Origin: an uncultured Lacibacter sp.
Lineage (GTDB): Bacteria > Bacteroidota > Bacteroidia > Chitinophagales > Chitinophagaceae
NCBI RefSeq assembly: GCF_946479605.1
Contig: NZ_CAMLGT010000086.1
Span: 1-13,173, forward strand
Length of the DNA: 13,173 nt
Direction of reading: 5' to 3'
Shown: piece after piece, positions 5,278 to 12,227 of the stretch
How positions within the stretch are numbered: the first letter of the stretch is position 1
Layout of the letters: every line of letters begins with the position of its first letter
The notes under the pieces: model-generated
The model's input: the letters and a program-made list of their open reading frames with translations, nothing else
What the model was told of the DNA's origin: nothing
The model's database searches: none
Program-made: the position numbers and the translations under genes

Positions 5278-5886
5278 TTAACCCATCCATTCACCCAATC
5301 CTTCTCTCAATACCACCGGTTCATCTTCCGTACAGTCAACGATGGTTGAAGGAATCATTCCGCCAACTCCCCCATCAACAACAATATCAACCAGCTTATG
5401 GAAATTATCATGCATCAGTTCAGGATCGGTATATTCTTCCACCATTTCACCGGGCAGTGAGGCGCTGAGTATGGGCCGGCCAAGTTCACGAATGATACTT
5501 CTTGCAATTTCGTTATCGGGTACACGCAAACCAATGGTGTCTTTTTTACTCTTGAGGATCTTCGGCACTTCTTTGCTTGCCGGTAAAATAAATGTATAAG
5601 GGCCGGGCAGGTATTGTTTCAACATACGGTAAACAGGAGTGGATATCTGTTTGGTGTATGTGCTCAGATCACTCAGGTCATGACAGATAAATGACAGTTG
5701 TGCTTTTTGCGGATCTACATTTTTAATACGGCAGATGCGTTCAATAGCCTTGTGCTGAAAAATATCACAACCCAGACCATAAATGGTATCAGTAGGATAA
5801 ATAATGATCCCACCTTTCTGTAGCGTTTCAACAATGGTCTTTACCTGCCGCTGCTGCGGGTTATCCGGATGTACGTGCAATAGCAT
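5278..5886 (-). CDS. YciO-type Sua5/YrdC family protein
   Basis: I chose the ATG at 5884-5886, giving 202 residues; the longer frame to 5973 adds 29 residues unlike the family and starts near the divergent gene. The protein follows E. coli YciO closely, as I remember it, from HPDNPQQR near the start through GGIIIYPTDTIYGLGC (about 26-41), RICRIKN, ICHDLSDLSTY, PGPYTFILPASKEVP, TIGLRVP, and a C-terminal STIVDCTEDEPVVLREG. The YrdC fold binds ATP, bicarbonate and threonine to make threonylcarbamoyl-AMP for the tRNA t6A modification. YciO-type members have been distinguished from true TsaC/Sua5, so t6A synthesis is not certain here. It is monocistronic. A TACTTTTA box (5897-5890) ends only 3 nt before the ATG. 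Confidence 0.9.
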   Translation of the reverse strand: MLLHVHPDNPQQRQVKTIVETLQKGGIIIYPTDTIYGLGCDIFQHKAIERICRIKNVDPQKAQLSFICHDLSDLSTYTKQISTPVYRMLKQYLPGPYTFILPASKEVPKILKSKKDTIGLRVPDNEIARSIIRELGRPILSASLPGEMVEEYTDPELMHDNFHKLVDIVVDGGVGGMIPSTIVDCTEDEPVVLREGLGEWMG

Positions 5887-5946
5887 ACTTAAAAGTACAA
5901 CCGAATTTTTAGCAATTGGCTGATGTTTTATCTGCTGCCGTTCCTC

Positions 5947-5954
5947 TATATTTG
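5947..5954 (+). promoter_or_regulatory. TAnnTTTG promoter box of the JmjC/cupin-like gene
   Basis: TATATTTG is a perfect TAnnTTTG box 27 nt before the start codon, leaving a leader of about 20 nt. No clear TTG is found 17-23 bp upstream; the nearest T-rich stretch is TGTTTTA (about 5924-5930). The 95-nt divergent region also serves the YciO-type gene. Confidence 0.5.
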
Positions 5955-5981
5955 ATAAGTTATTGAACCCCACCGTTTGTT

Positions 5982-6857
5982 ATGCAGCTCAAGCCAGTTG
6001 ATACGTTTGAAACAATCAGTCCTGAACAGTTCCGCACGGAATATTACCTGAAGTGCAAGCCTGTTATTATTAAAAACATGTCGCACCAATGGCCGGCTTA
6101 TCAAAAATGGAACTGGGATTTTTTGAAGCAGGTGGCAGGCCATCACAAAGTGGGTATTTATAACAATGTAAAAAGCGATGCCTATACGCCGATCAATACG
6201 GCAGATGATTACAAAACATTTGGTGATTATGTTGATATGATTTCCCGGGGACCTGCAGGCTGGCGTATTTTTCTGTTCAATATTTTTGATCACTCACCTG
6301 AACTGACCAATGATTTTACCTGGCCGGAAGAATATATGAAAGGCTTTGTAAAAAAATATCCCATGCTGTTTGTTGGTGGTGCCACTTCTATTACGCACAT
6401 GCATTTTGATATTGATCTTTCGCATATACTTCATACACAGTTTGTGGGCCGCAAGCGTGTGCTGTTGTTTCCTTATGAAGAACAATACAAGCTTTACCGT
6501 AAACCTTTTGAAGTATTAAGCCTGGCCGATTTCAGCAATTATCACCTCAACAGTGGAAAGCCCGATTATGAAAAGTTTCCCGCATTAAAACAGGCAAACG
6601 GGTATGAGGTGATTATGGAGCATGGCGATACATTGTTTATGCCTGCCGGTTACTGGCACCACATGGAATACCTCGACAGTGGTTTTGCCATGAGCCTTCG
6701 TGCTTTACAGGAAGGAATTACCCCCAAACTCCATGGTGTATGGAATCTTTTTGGAATGCGTGGCATTGATACTTTGCTGAAAAAGACCGCACCGCAATGG
6801 TGGTATGGCTACAAAAAGAAGAAGGCTTTTGCCGCTGCGGAGAAAGAACTCTTGTAA
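5982..6857 (+). CDS. JmjC/cupin_8-like Fe(II)- and 2-oxoglutarate-dependent oxygenase
   Basis: A 291-residue protein of the cupin-like JmjC family related to FIH-type hydroxylases. The N-terminal part (about 10-60) has the usual KPVIIKNMSHQWPAY segment. The metal site shows THMHFD, with His141 and Asp143 as the HxD pair, and a distal histidine in PAGYWHHMEY (His226 or His227). Lys158 in GRKRVLLFP matches the lysine that binds the 2-oxoglutarate carboxylate in FIH-like enzymes. The C-terminal 45 residues are basic and aromatic (PQWWYGYKKKK, residues 271-281). Family members hydroxylate amino-acid side chains, ribosomal proteins or small molecules; the substrate here is unknown. It stands alone on the plus strand with its own promoter box. 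The nearest clear terminator is at 7107-7141, about 250 nt downstream. Confidence 0.88.
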   Translation: MQLKPVDTFETISPEQFRTEYYLKCKPVIIKNMSHQWPAYQKWNWDFLKQVAGHHKVGIYNNVKSDAYTPINTADDYKTFGDYVDMISRGPAGWRIFLFNIFDHSPELTNDFTWPEEYMKGFVKKYPMLFVGGATSITHMHFDIDLSHILHTQFVGRKRVLLFPYEEQYKLYRKPFEVLSLADFSNYHLNSGKPDYEKFPALKQANGYEVIMEHGDTLFMPAGYWHHMEYLDSGFAMSLRALQEGITPKLHGVWNLFGMRGIDTLLKKTAPQWWYGYKKKKAFAAAEKELL

Positions 6858-7106
6858 ACAGCCCCTTTTTCTTGCATATTCCAAAAGACTGCTCTATATT
6901 TATCTCGTCTCTATCTGGTCCCCGTCAAGCCCATTTCCAATTTCCATTGCAGAGCTCCTGACATTCCACTATATCCCGCTGATGAACAAATAGTTCCTCC
7001 CTACAATCATTTTTATTACAGTGCTTTTTATAGCAGCAATGCTGTTATTATACATCTTTCTGAACATAAAAGATCTATTTTTTTGTGGTTTCAGAGGTAA
7101 GCAAAA

Positions 7107-7141
7107 GGGCCCACGATTTCTATCGGGGCCCAACCTTTTTT
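7107..7141 (+). terminator. Factor-independent terminator, possibly bidirectional
   Basis: GGGCCC (7107-7112) and CGAT (7114-7117) pair with ATCG (7122-7125) and GGGCCC (7126-7131), with one bulged A (7113) and a TTCT tetraloop. The plus-strand 3' side is AACC followed by six T (7136-7141). On the minus strand the same stem is followed by TTTTGC, so it can also end transcripts of the oxidoreductase gene, whose stop is 115 nt away. It lies about 250 nt after the JmjC gene stop. Confidence 0.82.
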
Positions 7142-7160
7142 GGTTGACCTGGCAGTATAG

Positions 7161-7240
7161 TAACCTGTCAGGTTTATTTATTTCTGATAACCTTTACGGG
7201 CAACACAAACAACCTAAGGTAACTAACCTGACAGGTTTAA
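7161..7240. repeat. Paired AACCTG(N)CAGGTT palindromes, REP/BIME-like element
   Basis: AACCTG-T-CAGGTT (7162-7174) and AACCTG-A-CAGGTT (7225-7237) are each perfect 13-nt palindromes and are reverse complements of each other. Flanks agree too: TAACCTG...GGTTTA in both. The 50 nt between them contains AACCTTTA and CCTAAGGTAAC, which can pair imperfectly, so the whole 80 nt can fold into one long hairpin or two short ones. This resembles REP/BIME or MITE-like intergenic elements. The element ends 6 nt before the oxidoreductase stop codon. Copy number cannot be judged here. Confidence 0.6.
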
Positions 7241-7245
7241 GTTGC

Positions 7246-8616
7246 TTACAGTTTTATCTCCACCACTTTATTTTCCTTCCTGCTTTGTTCAGCAGCAAAC
7301 CCCATCAAATGACTTTCAATGGACGCATCAATTGTTGATGTAAGTAATGTTGCATCATTTTTGGAAACAGCCTCCAGCCAGTTGGCTACCAGCCGCCAAT
7401 CGCCACCTCCATGCATATCTGTTGCATTTTTCCACTCAGTTTGTTTGCCAGTAAGAAAATCAGTATGTGTAAAGCTGAACATGTCTCCCACTAAATCGCC
7501 AAGGCTACCCATCACTCTTGTTCTTCTTCCTTCGTAAGAAGTAAACGCTTCCATACTAAAGCTTACGGTTATATCATCATCAAACAAAATGTTGGTTGTG
7601 TAATGATCGGGCTGATCATTTTCCATCCGGTACACACAACGGCCATAATTGGTTGTTTTCAGTTTCTCCATAATATGATCACCGTGTTTCTCTTTATCAT
7701 CGGGCATATCAAATACATAAGTTCTTTTCCGCTCACGGTAATATTGTTTTAGTGCCGAGTAAGGACAGGTTGCTTCTACTTTGCAACCATCGGTGCAGCG
7801 TGCTGTACTTCCTTCAGGTGCATTAGCTTTTTTAAACCAGCCCACATTGCCTAGGGCATGAATGGTCTTGCTTTGTTTACCGATCATCCAGCGTAGTATA
7901 TCAAGATCATGACAGCTCTTTGCAAGAATAATTGGTGTGGTTTCTTTACTGTTATGCCAGTTGCCACGCACATACGAGTGACTCATGTGTGTATGCTCAA
8001 TTGGTTCCAGGTGCTGCACACTCATTATTTTACCCAGTACGCCGCTTTGCATGATCTTTCGCAGCTCTTCAAAATAAGGTGCATAACGTAATACATGACA
8101 AACAGCAACGATCTTACCTGTTTTCTTTGCTAATGCTAAAATATCCCGGCATTCTTTTTCACTGGGCGAAATTGGTTTTTCAAGCAATACATGATAACCC
8201 ATTTGCAATGCTTTCATGCAAGGACCGTAATGCAGATTGTCGGGTGTGGTAATCAATACTGCATCTGCAAACTTTGGTTTTTTAAACACATCTTCCCAGG
8301 TGTTGAAACGGTTCTGGTCCTGTATGTTGTGTTTTTTGGCATAACGTTCATTACGAATAGCAATTGGTTCGGCCACACCCACAATGTCCATTTGTGCAGG
8401 ATATTGTACAGCATAGTTACCATATACATTTCCCCTTGAGCCTGCTCCGCAGGTAATAACGGTAATAGGTTTATCGGGAATGAAACTGTTGCTGAAATCA
8501 GGAAGAATGATCTGTTCGCCTTTATCATTGGTTGCCCACGTTGATAATGGTAATACTGATCCTCCAATGGAAATACCTAGTGCTTTTAATGCATCTCTGC
8601 GTGATAGTGAAGACAT
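7246..8616 (-). CDS. Tat-exported Gfo/Idh/MocA family oxidoreductase
   Basis: The ATG at 8614-8616 gives 456 residues; an in-frame TTG eight codons upstream is not preferred. The N-terminus MSSLSRRDALKALG carries a twin-arginine motif (Arg6-Arg7) followed by a hydrophobic stretch, so the protein is probably exported folded with its cofactor. The Rossmann domain shows VITCGAGSRG (residues 53-62, GxGxxG), then EKP (146-148) with the lysine typical of the family, and CHDLD (235-239) in the C-terminal alpha/beta domain. An unusual segment, CTDGCKVEATC, holds Cys274, Cys278 and Cys284. Family members oxidise or reduce sugars and cyclitols with NAD(P); Tat-exported relatives include GH109 glycosidases, which is an alternative I cannot exclude. 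It begins 20 nt after the hydrolase gene, so the two are probably cotranscribed. Confidence 0.9.
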   Translation of the reverse strand: MSSLSRRDALKALGISIGGSVLPLSTWATNDKGEQIILPDFSNSFIPDKPITVITCGAGSRGNVYGNYAVQYPAQMDIVGVAEPIAIRNERYAKKHNIQDQNRFNTWEDVFKKPKFADAVLITTPDNLHYGPCMKALQMGYHVLLEKPISPSEKECRDILALAKKTGKIVAVCHVLRYAPYFEELRKIMQSGVLGKIMSVQHLEPIEHTHMSHSYVRGNWHNSKETTPIILAKSCHDLDILRWMIGKQSKTIHALGNVGWFKKANAPEGSTARCTDGCKVEATCPYSALKQYYRERKRTYVFDMPDDKEKHGDHIMEKLKTTNYGRCVYRMENDQPDHYTTNILFDDDITVSFSMEAFTSYEGRRTRVMGSLGDLVGDMFSFTHTDFLTGKQTEWKNATDMHGGGDWRLVANWLEAVSKNDATLLTSTIDASIESHLMGFAAEQSRKENKVVEIKL

Positions 8617-8636
8617 ATATCCGGATTTTAAAATGA

Positions 8637-9650
8637 TCAATTAGTTATAAGCGGCATTTTTAAAACTGTTGTCATGAATTTTGTGATCTCTGTTTCCACT
8701 CCCTGGTAATCGTTTGATTTAATATAACCACCAATCACATGATCGCCTGTATTGGGCATAGCCACTTTTCTTTTTTGGTCAGCAACCGTGCCAAGTTCGT
8801 CATACATCTTCAGCATGGCGCTAACTTTTACAACATTATCCTGCGCTGCATCATCTTTATAATAGTACAGCATAAGTGTTGGCTGTTTCACTTTTGTAAA
8901 CGTTGCGGGTATCATTGTTGTTTCTAAATATTCCTGCAGATTTACAACCGCTTCCAACCGGTATTTTGAATACCAGTGAGCTTTATAAATATCACGTTGG
9001 TCTTTGGTAACATGGTAATCTGATTTTTTTACCAGCCTTGCAATTTGTAAACCCCATGGATTATTTGCAAGCCATGCATTGGGATCGTTAATGGCAATAT
9101 TGGGCGATAAAAGAATGATGGAAGAGATTTCGGGATAGTTAGCAGCAAGCTGCAATGCATTACTGCCTCCGGTAGATGTGCCCATGATGATCACTTTATT
9201 GCCCAGCTGTTTGCCAATGGCATAAGCCTGCTTTACACTTTCCCAGTACTTTTCAGCGGTAAGATTTTGCATGGCTTCACTTGTATCAATGCCATGCTCT
9301 GCCAAGCGTGCCAGGTATAAATTGCAGCCAAACTTTTTGGCAATGGCCGTATGCACAGGATCGCCTTCTTCCTGCGATGCTGAAAAACCATGCAGGTACA
9401 CAATGGCGTATTCTGTTTTTTGTTTGGTTGAATCGTTATACCATACAATGCGTGCTTCGTTCTCTGGTTTTATTTTATGTTGGGCTTCGTTTGCAGCAAT
9501 ATAGTTTTCCAATGCTGCAGCATCAGCAGGCACAACAGGTAATGCAGTTGAATAAACAGGTGTAGATGGGTTGGGCCCGAGGAAATAAATAAGACCAAGG
9601 ACCAAGAGAAGAATCACAATCCATTTCAGCAATCGTTTCAGGAATTTCAT
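8637..9650 (-). CDS. Membrane-anchored alpha/beta hydrolase
   Basis: A 337-residue protein. Basic residues at the start are followed by a single hydrophobic segment (about 10-24), an uncleaved anchor or signal peptide, so the catalytic domain should face the periplasm. The alpha/beta hydrolase core shows YLHGFSAS (His87-Gly88, oxyanion loop), the nucleophile elbow GTSTGG (Ser159), an acid in YYKDDAAQD (Asp266 or Asp267) and GDHVIGG (His304). This completes a Ser-Asp-His triad. The family covers esterases, lipases and peptidases, and no substrate can be named. Its stop is 20 nt before the Tat-exported oxidoreductase start, so both products act outside the cytoplasm and may work on the same material. 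No strong promoter box is seen; TAATTTTA in the 80-nt upstream gap is the best candidate. Confidence 0.9.
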   Translation of the reverse strand: MKFLKRLLKWIVILLLVLGLIYFLGPNPSTPVYSTALPVVPADAAALENYIAANEAQHKIKPENEARIVWYNDSTKQKTEYAIVYLHGFSASQEEGDPVHTAIAKKFGCNLYLARLAEHGIDTSEAMQNLTAEKYWESVKQAYAIGKQLGNKVIIMGTSTGGSNALQLAANYPEISSIILLSPNIAINDPNAWLANNPWGLQIARLVKKSDYHVTKDQRDIYKAHWYSKYRLEAVVNLQEYLETTMIPATFTKVKQPTLMLYYYKDDAAQDNVVKVSAMLKMYDELGTVADQKRKVAMPNTGDHVIGGYIKSNDYQGVETEITKFMTTVLKMPLITN

Positions 9651-9712
9651 GCCTTGCAGTTAAAGGTGATGTTTAAAATTAACGGTTTCCTGTTTAACTG
9701 CTGCTGATTGAG

Positions 9713-9722
9713 CAAACGTTTG
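9713..9722. other. CAAACGTTTG palindrome in the gap before the hydrolase gene
   Basis: A perfect 10-bp palindrome in the 80-nt gap between the 108-aa gene and the hydrolase gene, about 65 nt upstream of the hydrolase start. It could be a dimeric regulator site or a minor terminator stem, but a single copy gives no proof. Confidence 0.25.
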
Positions 9723-9730
9723 AACAAGTA

Positions 9731-10057
9731 TTACCAGCGCTCTTCATCGCTTTCTGTATTTGATTGGCGAAACTGCTGCCGGGTTTGTAATTTCTGAAGC
9801 TGGCGATCGATAATGAGGCGTGCAATCAATTGTGCCGCATTTTCACCTTGTTGTTGCTGCAGCAACTGCTTCATGCCTGATTCATTTACATCAATACGGT
9901 AGAGATAGTAAATGAGTTTTTCAAAATCGGTATTGATGAGGTGATTGATATGATCGGTTAACTTTTGCTCCAGCTCATTCATTGCCAGTTTTTCGGGCAA
10001 CTCAAGCGACAGTTCTTTGTTGAGCAGGGGAATAATATCCGCATCGTTGTTATTCAC
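9731..10057 (-). CDS. Conserved hypothetical protein, 108 aa
   Basis: Starts with GTG at 10055-10057, which overlaps the TGA of the preceding small gene (GTGA, 4 bp), so translation is probably coupled. The protein is acidic, almost entirely helical in appearance and soluble. It has ELEQKLTDHINHLINTDFEK (about 27-46), then LIYYLYRIDVNE, a glutamine run (QLLQQQQ, about 64-70), IARLIIDRQLQK and a polar tail rich in Gln, Arg, Ser and Glu. No catalytic motif, cysteine or membrane segment is seen. I recognise no named family, although similar small helical proteins beside two-helix membrane proteins appear in related genomes, as far as I recall. Its coupling to the 67-aa membrane protein suggests that the two act together. 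Confidence 0.85.
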   Translation of the reverse strand: MNNNDADIIPLLNKELSLELPEKLAMNELEQKLTDHINHLINTDFEKLIYYLYRIDVNESGMKQLLQQQQGENAAQLIARLIIDRQLQKLQTRQQFRQSNTESDEERW

Positions 10058-10257
10058 TTTTCTTTATTCTTATTAAACAGAGTAAATAAAGCGGTGAGTA
10101 CAATTGCAAGCACAATGCTCTTTCCCGTAACAGATGAAAAAGTTGTTTCAGGTTTGTTTGCCAGCCATTTTAAAAAGGCATAATTAATGAGCAATACAAT
10201 CAGGAAGTTAACAACAAGCAGAATGAGGAATTGTACAAGTTTATCCGGCTTCATCAT
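10054..10257 (-). CDS. Small two-helix membrane protein, 67 aa
   Basis: Starts at ATG 10255-10257 (a second ATG follows at once) only 3 nt after the stop of the TIGR02757 gene. It has two hydrophobic segments (about residues 8-28 and 44-60) separated by a polar stretch, KWLANKPETTFSSVTGKS, and ends NKNKEK. Both ends are basic, so by the positive-inside rule both probably face the cytoplasm. No family is recognised. It overlaps the 108-aa gene by 4 bp. Base composition is like the neighbours, with no sign of recent transfer. Confidence 0.82.
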   Translation of the reverse strand: MMKPDKLVQFLILLVVNFLIVLLINYAFLKWLANKPETTFSSVTGKSIVLAIVLTALFTLFNKNKEK

Positions 10258-10260
10258 ATT

Positions 10261-11025
10261 CTATACTTTATTTTCCATAACACCGGTTCCAAATAAAGCA
10301 AAGTCGTATTTAACCGGGTCTTGTTGATCTAAGTTACGCAGATTGTTGGTGAGTTCAAGGGCTGCTTCCCAATCATCTTGTTTGCGCTGCAGTAAGCCAT
10401 ACTGCCGGGCAATTCTTGATACATGCACATCCAGCGGACAAATAAGATCGGCTGCTGAAATATTTTTCCAGATGCCAAAGTCAACGCCTTTGTTATCATC
10501 TCTCACCATCCACCGCAAATACATATTCAATCGTTTACAGCTCGATTTTTGTTTTGGCGATGAAACATGTTTTTCGGTACGCTTCAAATGTTCAAAGGAA
10601 AAGAAATAGTTTTTGAAATGATTGAGACCTTCTTCTACCGTCATTCCTTTTTCAGGAAAGAACGCCGTTTCCAGTGAACTGTGTTTGCTGTAATGCCGGT
10701 GAAAAAATTCAATACAGTAATAAAGATCATCTGCATTAAACGTCCGGTGCTTAAATCCTGATAATCTTTTTAATCTACCCGAATCATGGTTCAGACAGAA
10801 TTGATGCGGCTGCATATCCATCAGCTGCATTAATTCTTTGCTCTTGTTGATGATGGTGGTGCGGTTGCCCCACGCAAAAATGGCAGCAAAGAAACCGGCT
10901 ATTTCAATATCCTGCTGTTTGGTAAACAGGTGAGGGATACAAATGGGATCATCCTTAATGAATGAAGGTTGATTGTAGAAATCAACCTTCGTGTTTAAAA
11001 ACTTTTTTAATTCCTGTGGTTTCAT
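10261..11025 (-). CDS. TIGR02757 (DUF2400) family protein, HhH-glycosylase-like
   Basis: A 254-residue protein of the TIGR02757 family, which is formally of unknown function. Characteristic segments are EIAGFFAAIFAWGNRTTII (about 41-59), MYLRWMVRDD (168-177) and CPLDVHVSRIARQYG (196-210), ending DFALFGTGV. The pair Lys164 (in SSCKRLNMYL) and Asp199 (in PLDVHVSR) recalls the catalytic lysine and aspartate of helix-hairpin-helix DNA glycosylases, and the 35-residue spacing is close to that of archaeal AGOG. An 8-oxoguanine glycosylase-like role is therefore possible, but this is inference. The start codon overlaps the stop of the cystathionine gamma-synthase gene by 1 nt (TAATG), indicating translational coupling; the two functions have no obvious link. 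Confidence 0.9.
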   Translation of the reverse strand: MKPQELKKFLNTKVDFYNQPSFIKDDPICIPHLFTKQQDIEIAGFFAAIFAWGNRTTIINKSKELMQLMDMQPHQFCLNHDSGRLKRLSGFKHRTFNADDLYYCIEFFHRHYSKHSSLETAFFPEKGMTVEEGLNHFKNYFFSFEHLKRTEKHVSSPKQKSSCKRLNMYLRWMVRDDNKGVDFGIWKNISAADLICPLDVHVSRIARQYGLLQRKQDDWEAALELTNNLRNLDQQDPVKYDFALFGTGVMENKV

Positions 11026-12164
11026 TATCCAATCGCTTTCGCCAAATCCGCAATCAAATCATCTGCATCTTCAATACCCACGCTTAAACGGATCAGCGAA
11101 TCACTCAGCCCATCTTTCAAACGCTTTTCTCTTGGAATGCTTGCATGCGTCATACTCGCCGGATGATTGATCAGGCTTTCTACCCCACCTAAACTTTCTG
11201 CTAACGAAAACAGTTTTGTTGATGACAGTACACGTTTTGCTTCTTCCACACTATCATCTTTCAATTCAAAACTGATCATACCACCAAAGCCACGCATTTG
11301 TTCTTTTGCAACAGCATAGCCCGGATGATCAGTAAAGCCTGGCCAGTACACTTTTGCTACTTTGGGGTTTGCTCTTAACCAATGTGCAATTTTTTCACCG
11401 TTTGCACAATGCGCTTTCATACGCACTGCCAGTGTTTTAATGCCACGCATCACCAGGAAGCAATCCAGCGGACCGGGCACTGCACCGCAGCTTTTTTGTA
11501 TAAAGTATAATTTTTCTCTCAGCTCAGGATCATTCACTACAAGACAACCTTGTATTACATCGCTATGTCCACCAAGATATTTTGTGGCACTGTGCAACAC
11601 AATGTCTGCCCCAAGGTCTAATGGGTTTTGCAAGTATGGCGATGCAAACGTATTATCCACACAAAGCAATGCACCTGCTTCTTTTGCAATAGTTGCAATT
11701 GCGTTAATATCGCTGATGTTCATCAATGGATTGGTTGGTGTTTCCAGCCAAATGAGTTTTGTATTAGCTGTAACCGCAGCTTTTACATTTGCAGGGTTTG
11801 TGGTATCAACATAAATAAATTTGAAACCGAATTTTTCAAACACTTTCATGAACAAGCGATACGTGCCGCCATACATATCGTTGGCTGCAATGATCTCATC
11901 GCCCGGATTCAATAATTTAATCACAGCATCTGTTGCTGCCACGCCACTGCCAAACACCAAACCAAACTTTCCGTTTTCAATTACAGCCACTGCTTCTTCC
12001 AATGCAAAACGTGTTGGGTTCTGGCTTCTTGCATACTCGTATCCTTTGTTAACACCCGGTGCTTCCTGCACGTAGGTACTGGTTTGATAAATAGGCGTCA
12101 TAATTGCACCGGTTGAAGGATCGGGATGTGCACCGGCGTGAATCATTTTTGTATCAAGTTTCAT
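11025..12164 (-). CDS. metB: Cystathionine gamma-synthase-type PLP enzyme
   Basis: The ATG at 12162-12164 gives 379 residues, the normal length; longer frames run into the structured leader. It belongs to the Cys/Met metabolism PLP family (fold type I). Visible motifs are MTPIYQTSTY (22-31), the PLP-phosphate region FGSGVAATD (71-79), Tyr98, Asp170 in LCVDNTF, and Lys195 in SATKYLGGHSD forming the Schiff base. SLAESLGGVESLINHPASMTH (about 320-340, here named by position) is the typical substrate loop. It would make cystathionine from an activated homoserine and cysteine. Cystathionine gamma-lyase is so similar that the reaction is not settled by sequence. AAAAAGGAG lies 4 nt before the ATG, an unusually good Shine-Dalgarno for this phylum, inside a possible SAM-responsive leader, which favours the biosynthetic assignment. 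Confidence 0.93.
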   Translation of the reverse strand: MKLDTKMIHAGAHPDPSTGAIMTPIYQTSTYVQEAPGVNKGYEYARSQNPTRFALEEAVAVIENGKFGLVFGSGVAATDAVIKLLNPGDEIIAANDMYGGTYRLFMKVFEKFGFKFIYVDTTNPANVKAAVTANTKLIWLETPTNPLMNISDINAIATIAKEAGALLCVDNTFASPYLQNPLDLGADIVLHSATKYLGGHSDVIQGCLVVNDPELREKLYFIQKSCGAVPGPLDCFLVMRGIKTLAVRMKAHCANGEKIAHWLRANPKVAKVYWPGFTDHPGYAVAKEQMRGFGGMISFELKDDSVEEAKRVLSSTKLFSLAESLGGVESLINHPASMTHASIPREKRLKDGLSDSLIRLSVGIEDADDLIADLAKAIG

Positions 12165-12168
12165 ATAT

Positions 12169-12227
12169 CTCCTTTTTAGATGTCGGCTCATCTGCGTTAG
12201 CGGATGACTGTACATCGGTGAATCAGT
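12169..12227 (-). promoter_or_regulatory. Candidate SAM-II-like riboswitch (long-loop form) before metB
   Basis: In the minus-strand leader, ACTG (12227-12224) can pair with CAGT (12210-12207) as a short P1 that encloses GATTCACCGATGTA-type loop sequence. GATGT (12216-12212) in that loop can pair with ACATC (12183-12179) just before TAAAAAGGAG, forming an H-type pseudoknot that includes the ribosome-binding site. From memory, SAM-II aptamers share GAUU..ACCG in the loop and UAAAAAGG at the 3' end. The connecting stretch is long and can form its own hairpin (CATC/GATG). The gene served is a methionine-pathway enzyme. P1 is short and no covariation was tested. Confidence 0.42.

Larger units (their letters stand above)
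6858..7245. other. 388-nt gene-free intergenic region
   Basis: No convincing gene is present; the plus-strand frame 7021-7338 runs through a terminator, a repeat and the 3' end of the oppositely coded oxidoreductase. The region has a modest hairpin, ATAGCAGC-AAT-GCTGTTAT (7030-7048), a strong terminator (7107-7141) and a palindrome pair (7161-7240). The first 160 nt show no structure or promoter that I can support. Confidence 0.75.

Noticed and set aside
5946..6293. 115-aa minus-strand frame at the start of the JmjC gene
   Set aside because: It is a shadow of the JmjC/cupin-like gene, which has catalytic residues and a promoter box on the plus strand.
7021..7338. Plus-strand 105-aa reading frame in the intergenic region
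   Set aside because: It crosses a strong terminator, a palindromic repeat and the 3' end of the opposite-strand oxidoreductase gene. It has no recognisable domain.
11362..11814. 150-aa plus-strand reading frame opposite metB
   Set aside because: It lies wholly within a well-supported PLP enzyme gene on the other strand and its translation shows no family motif.
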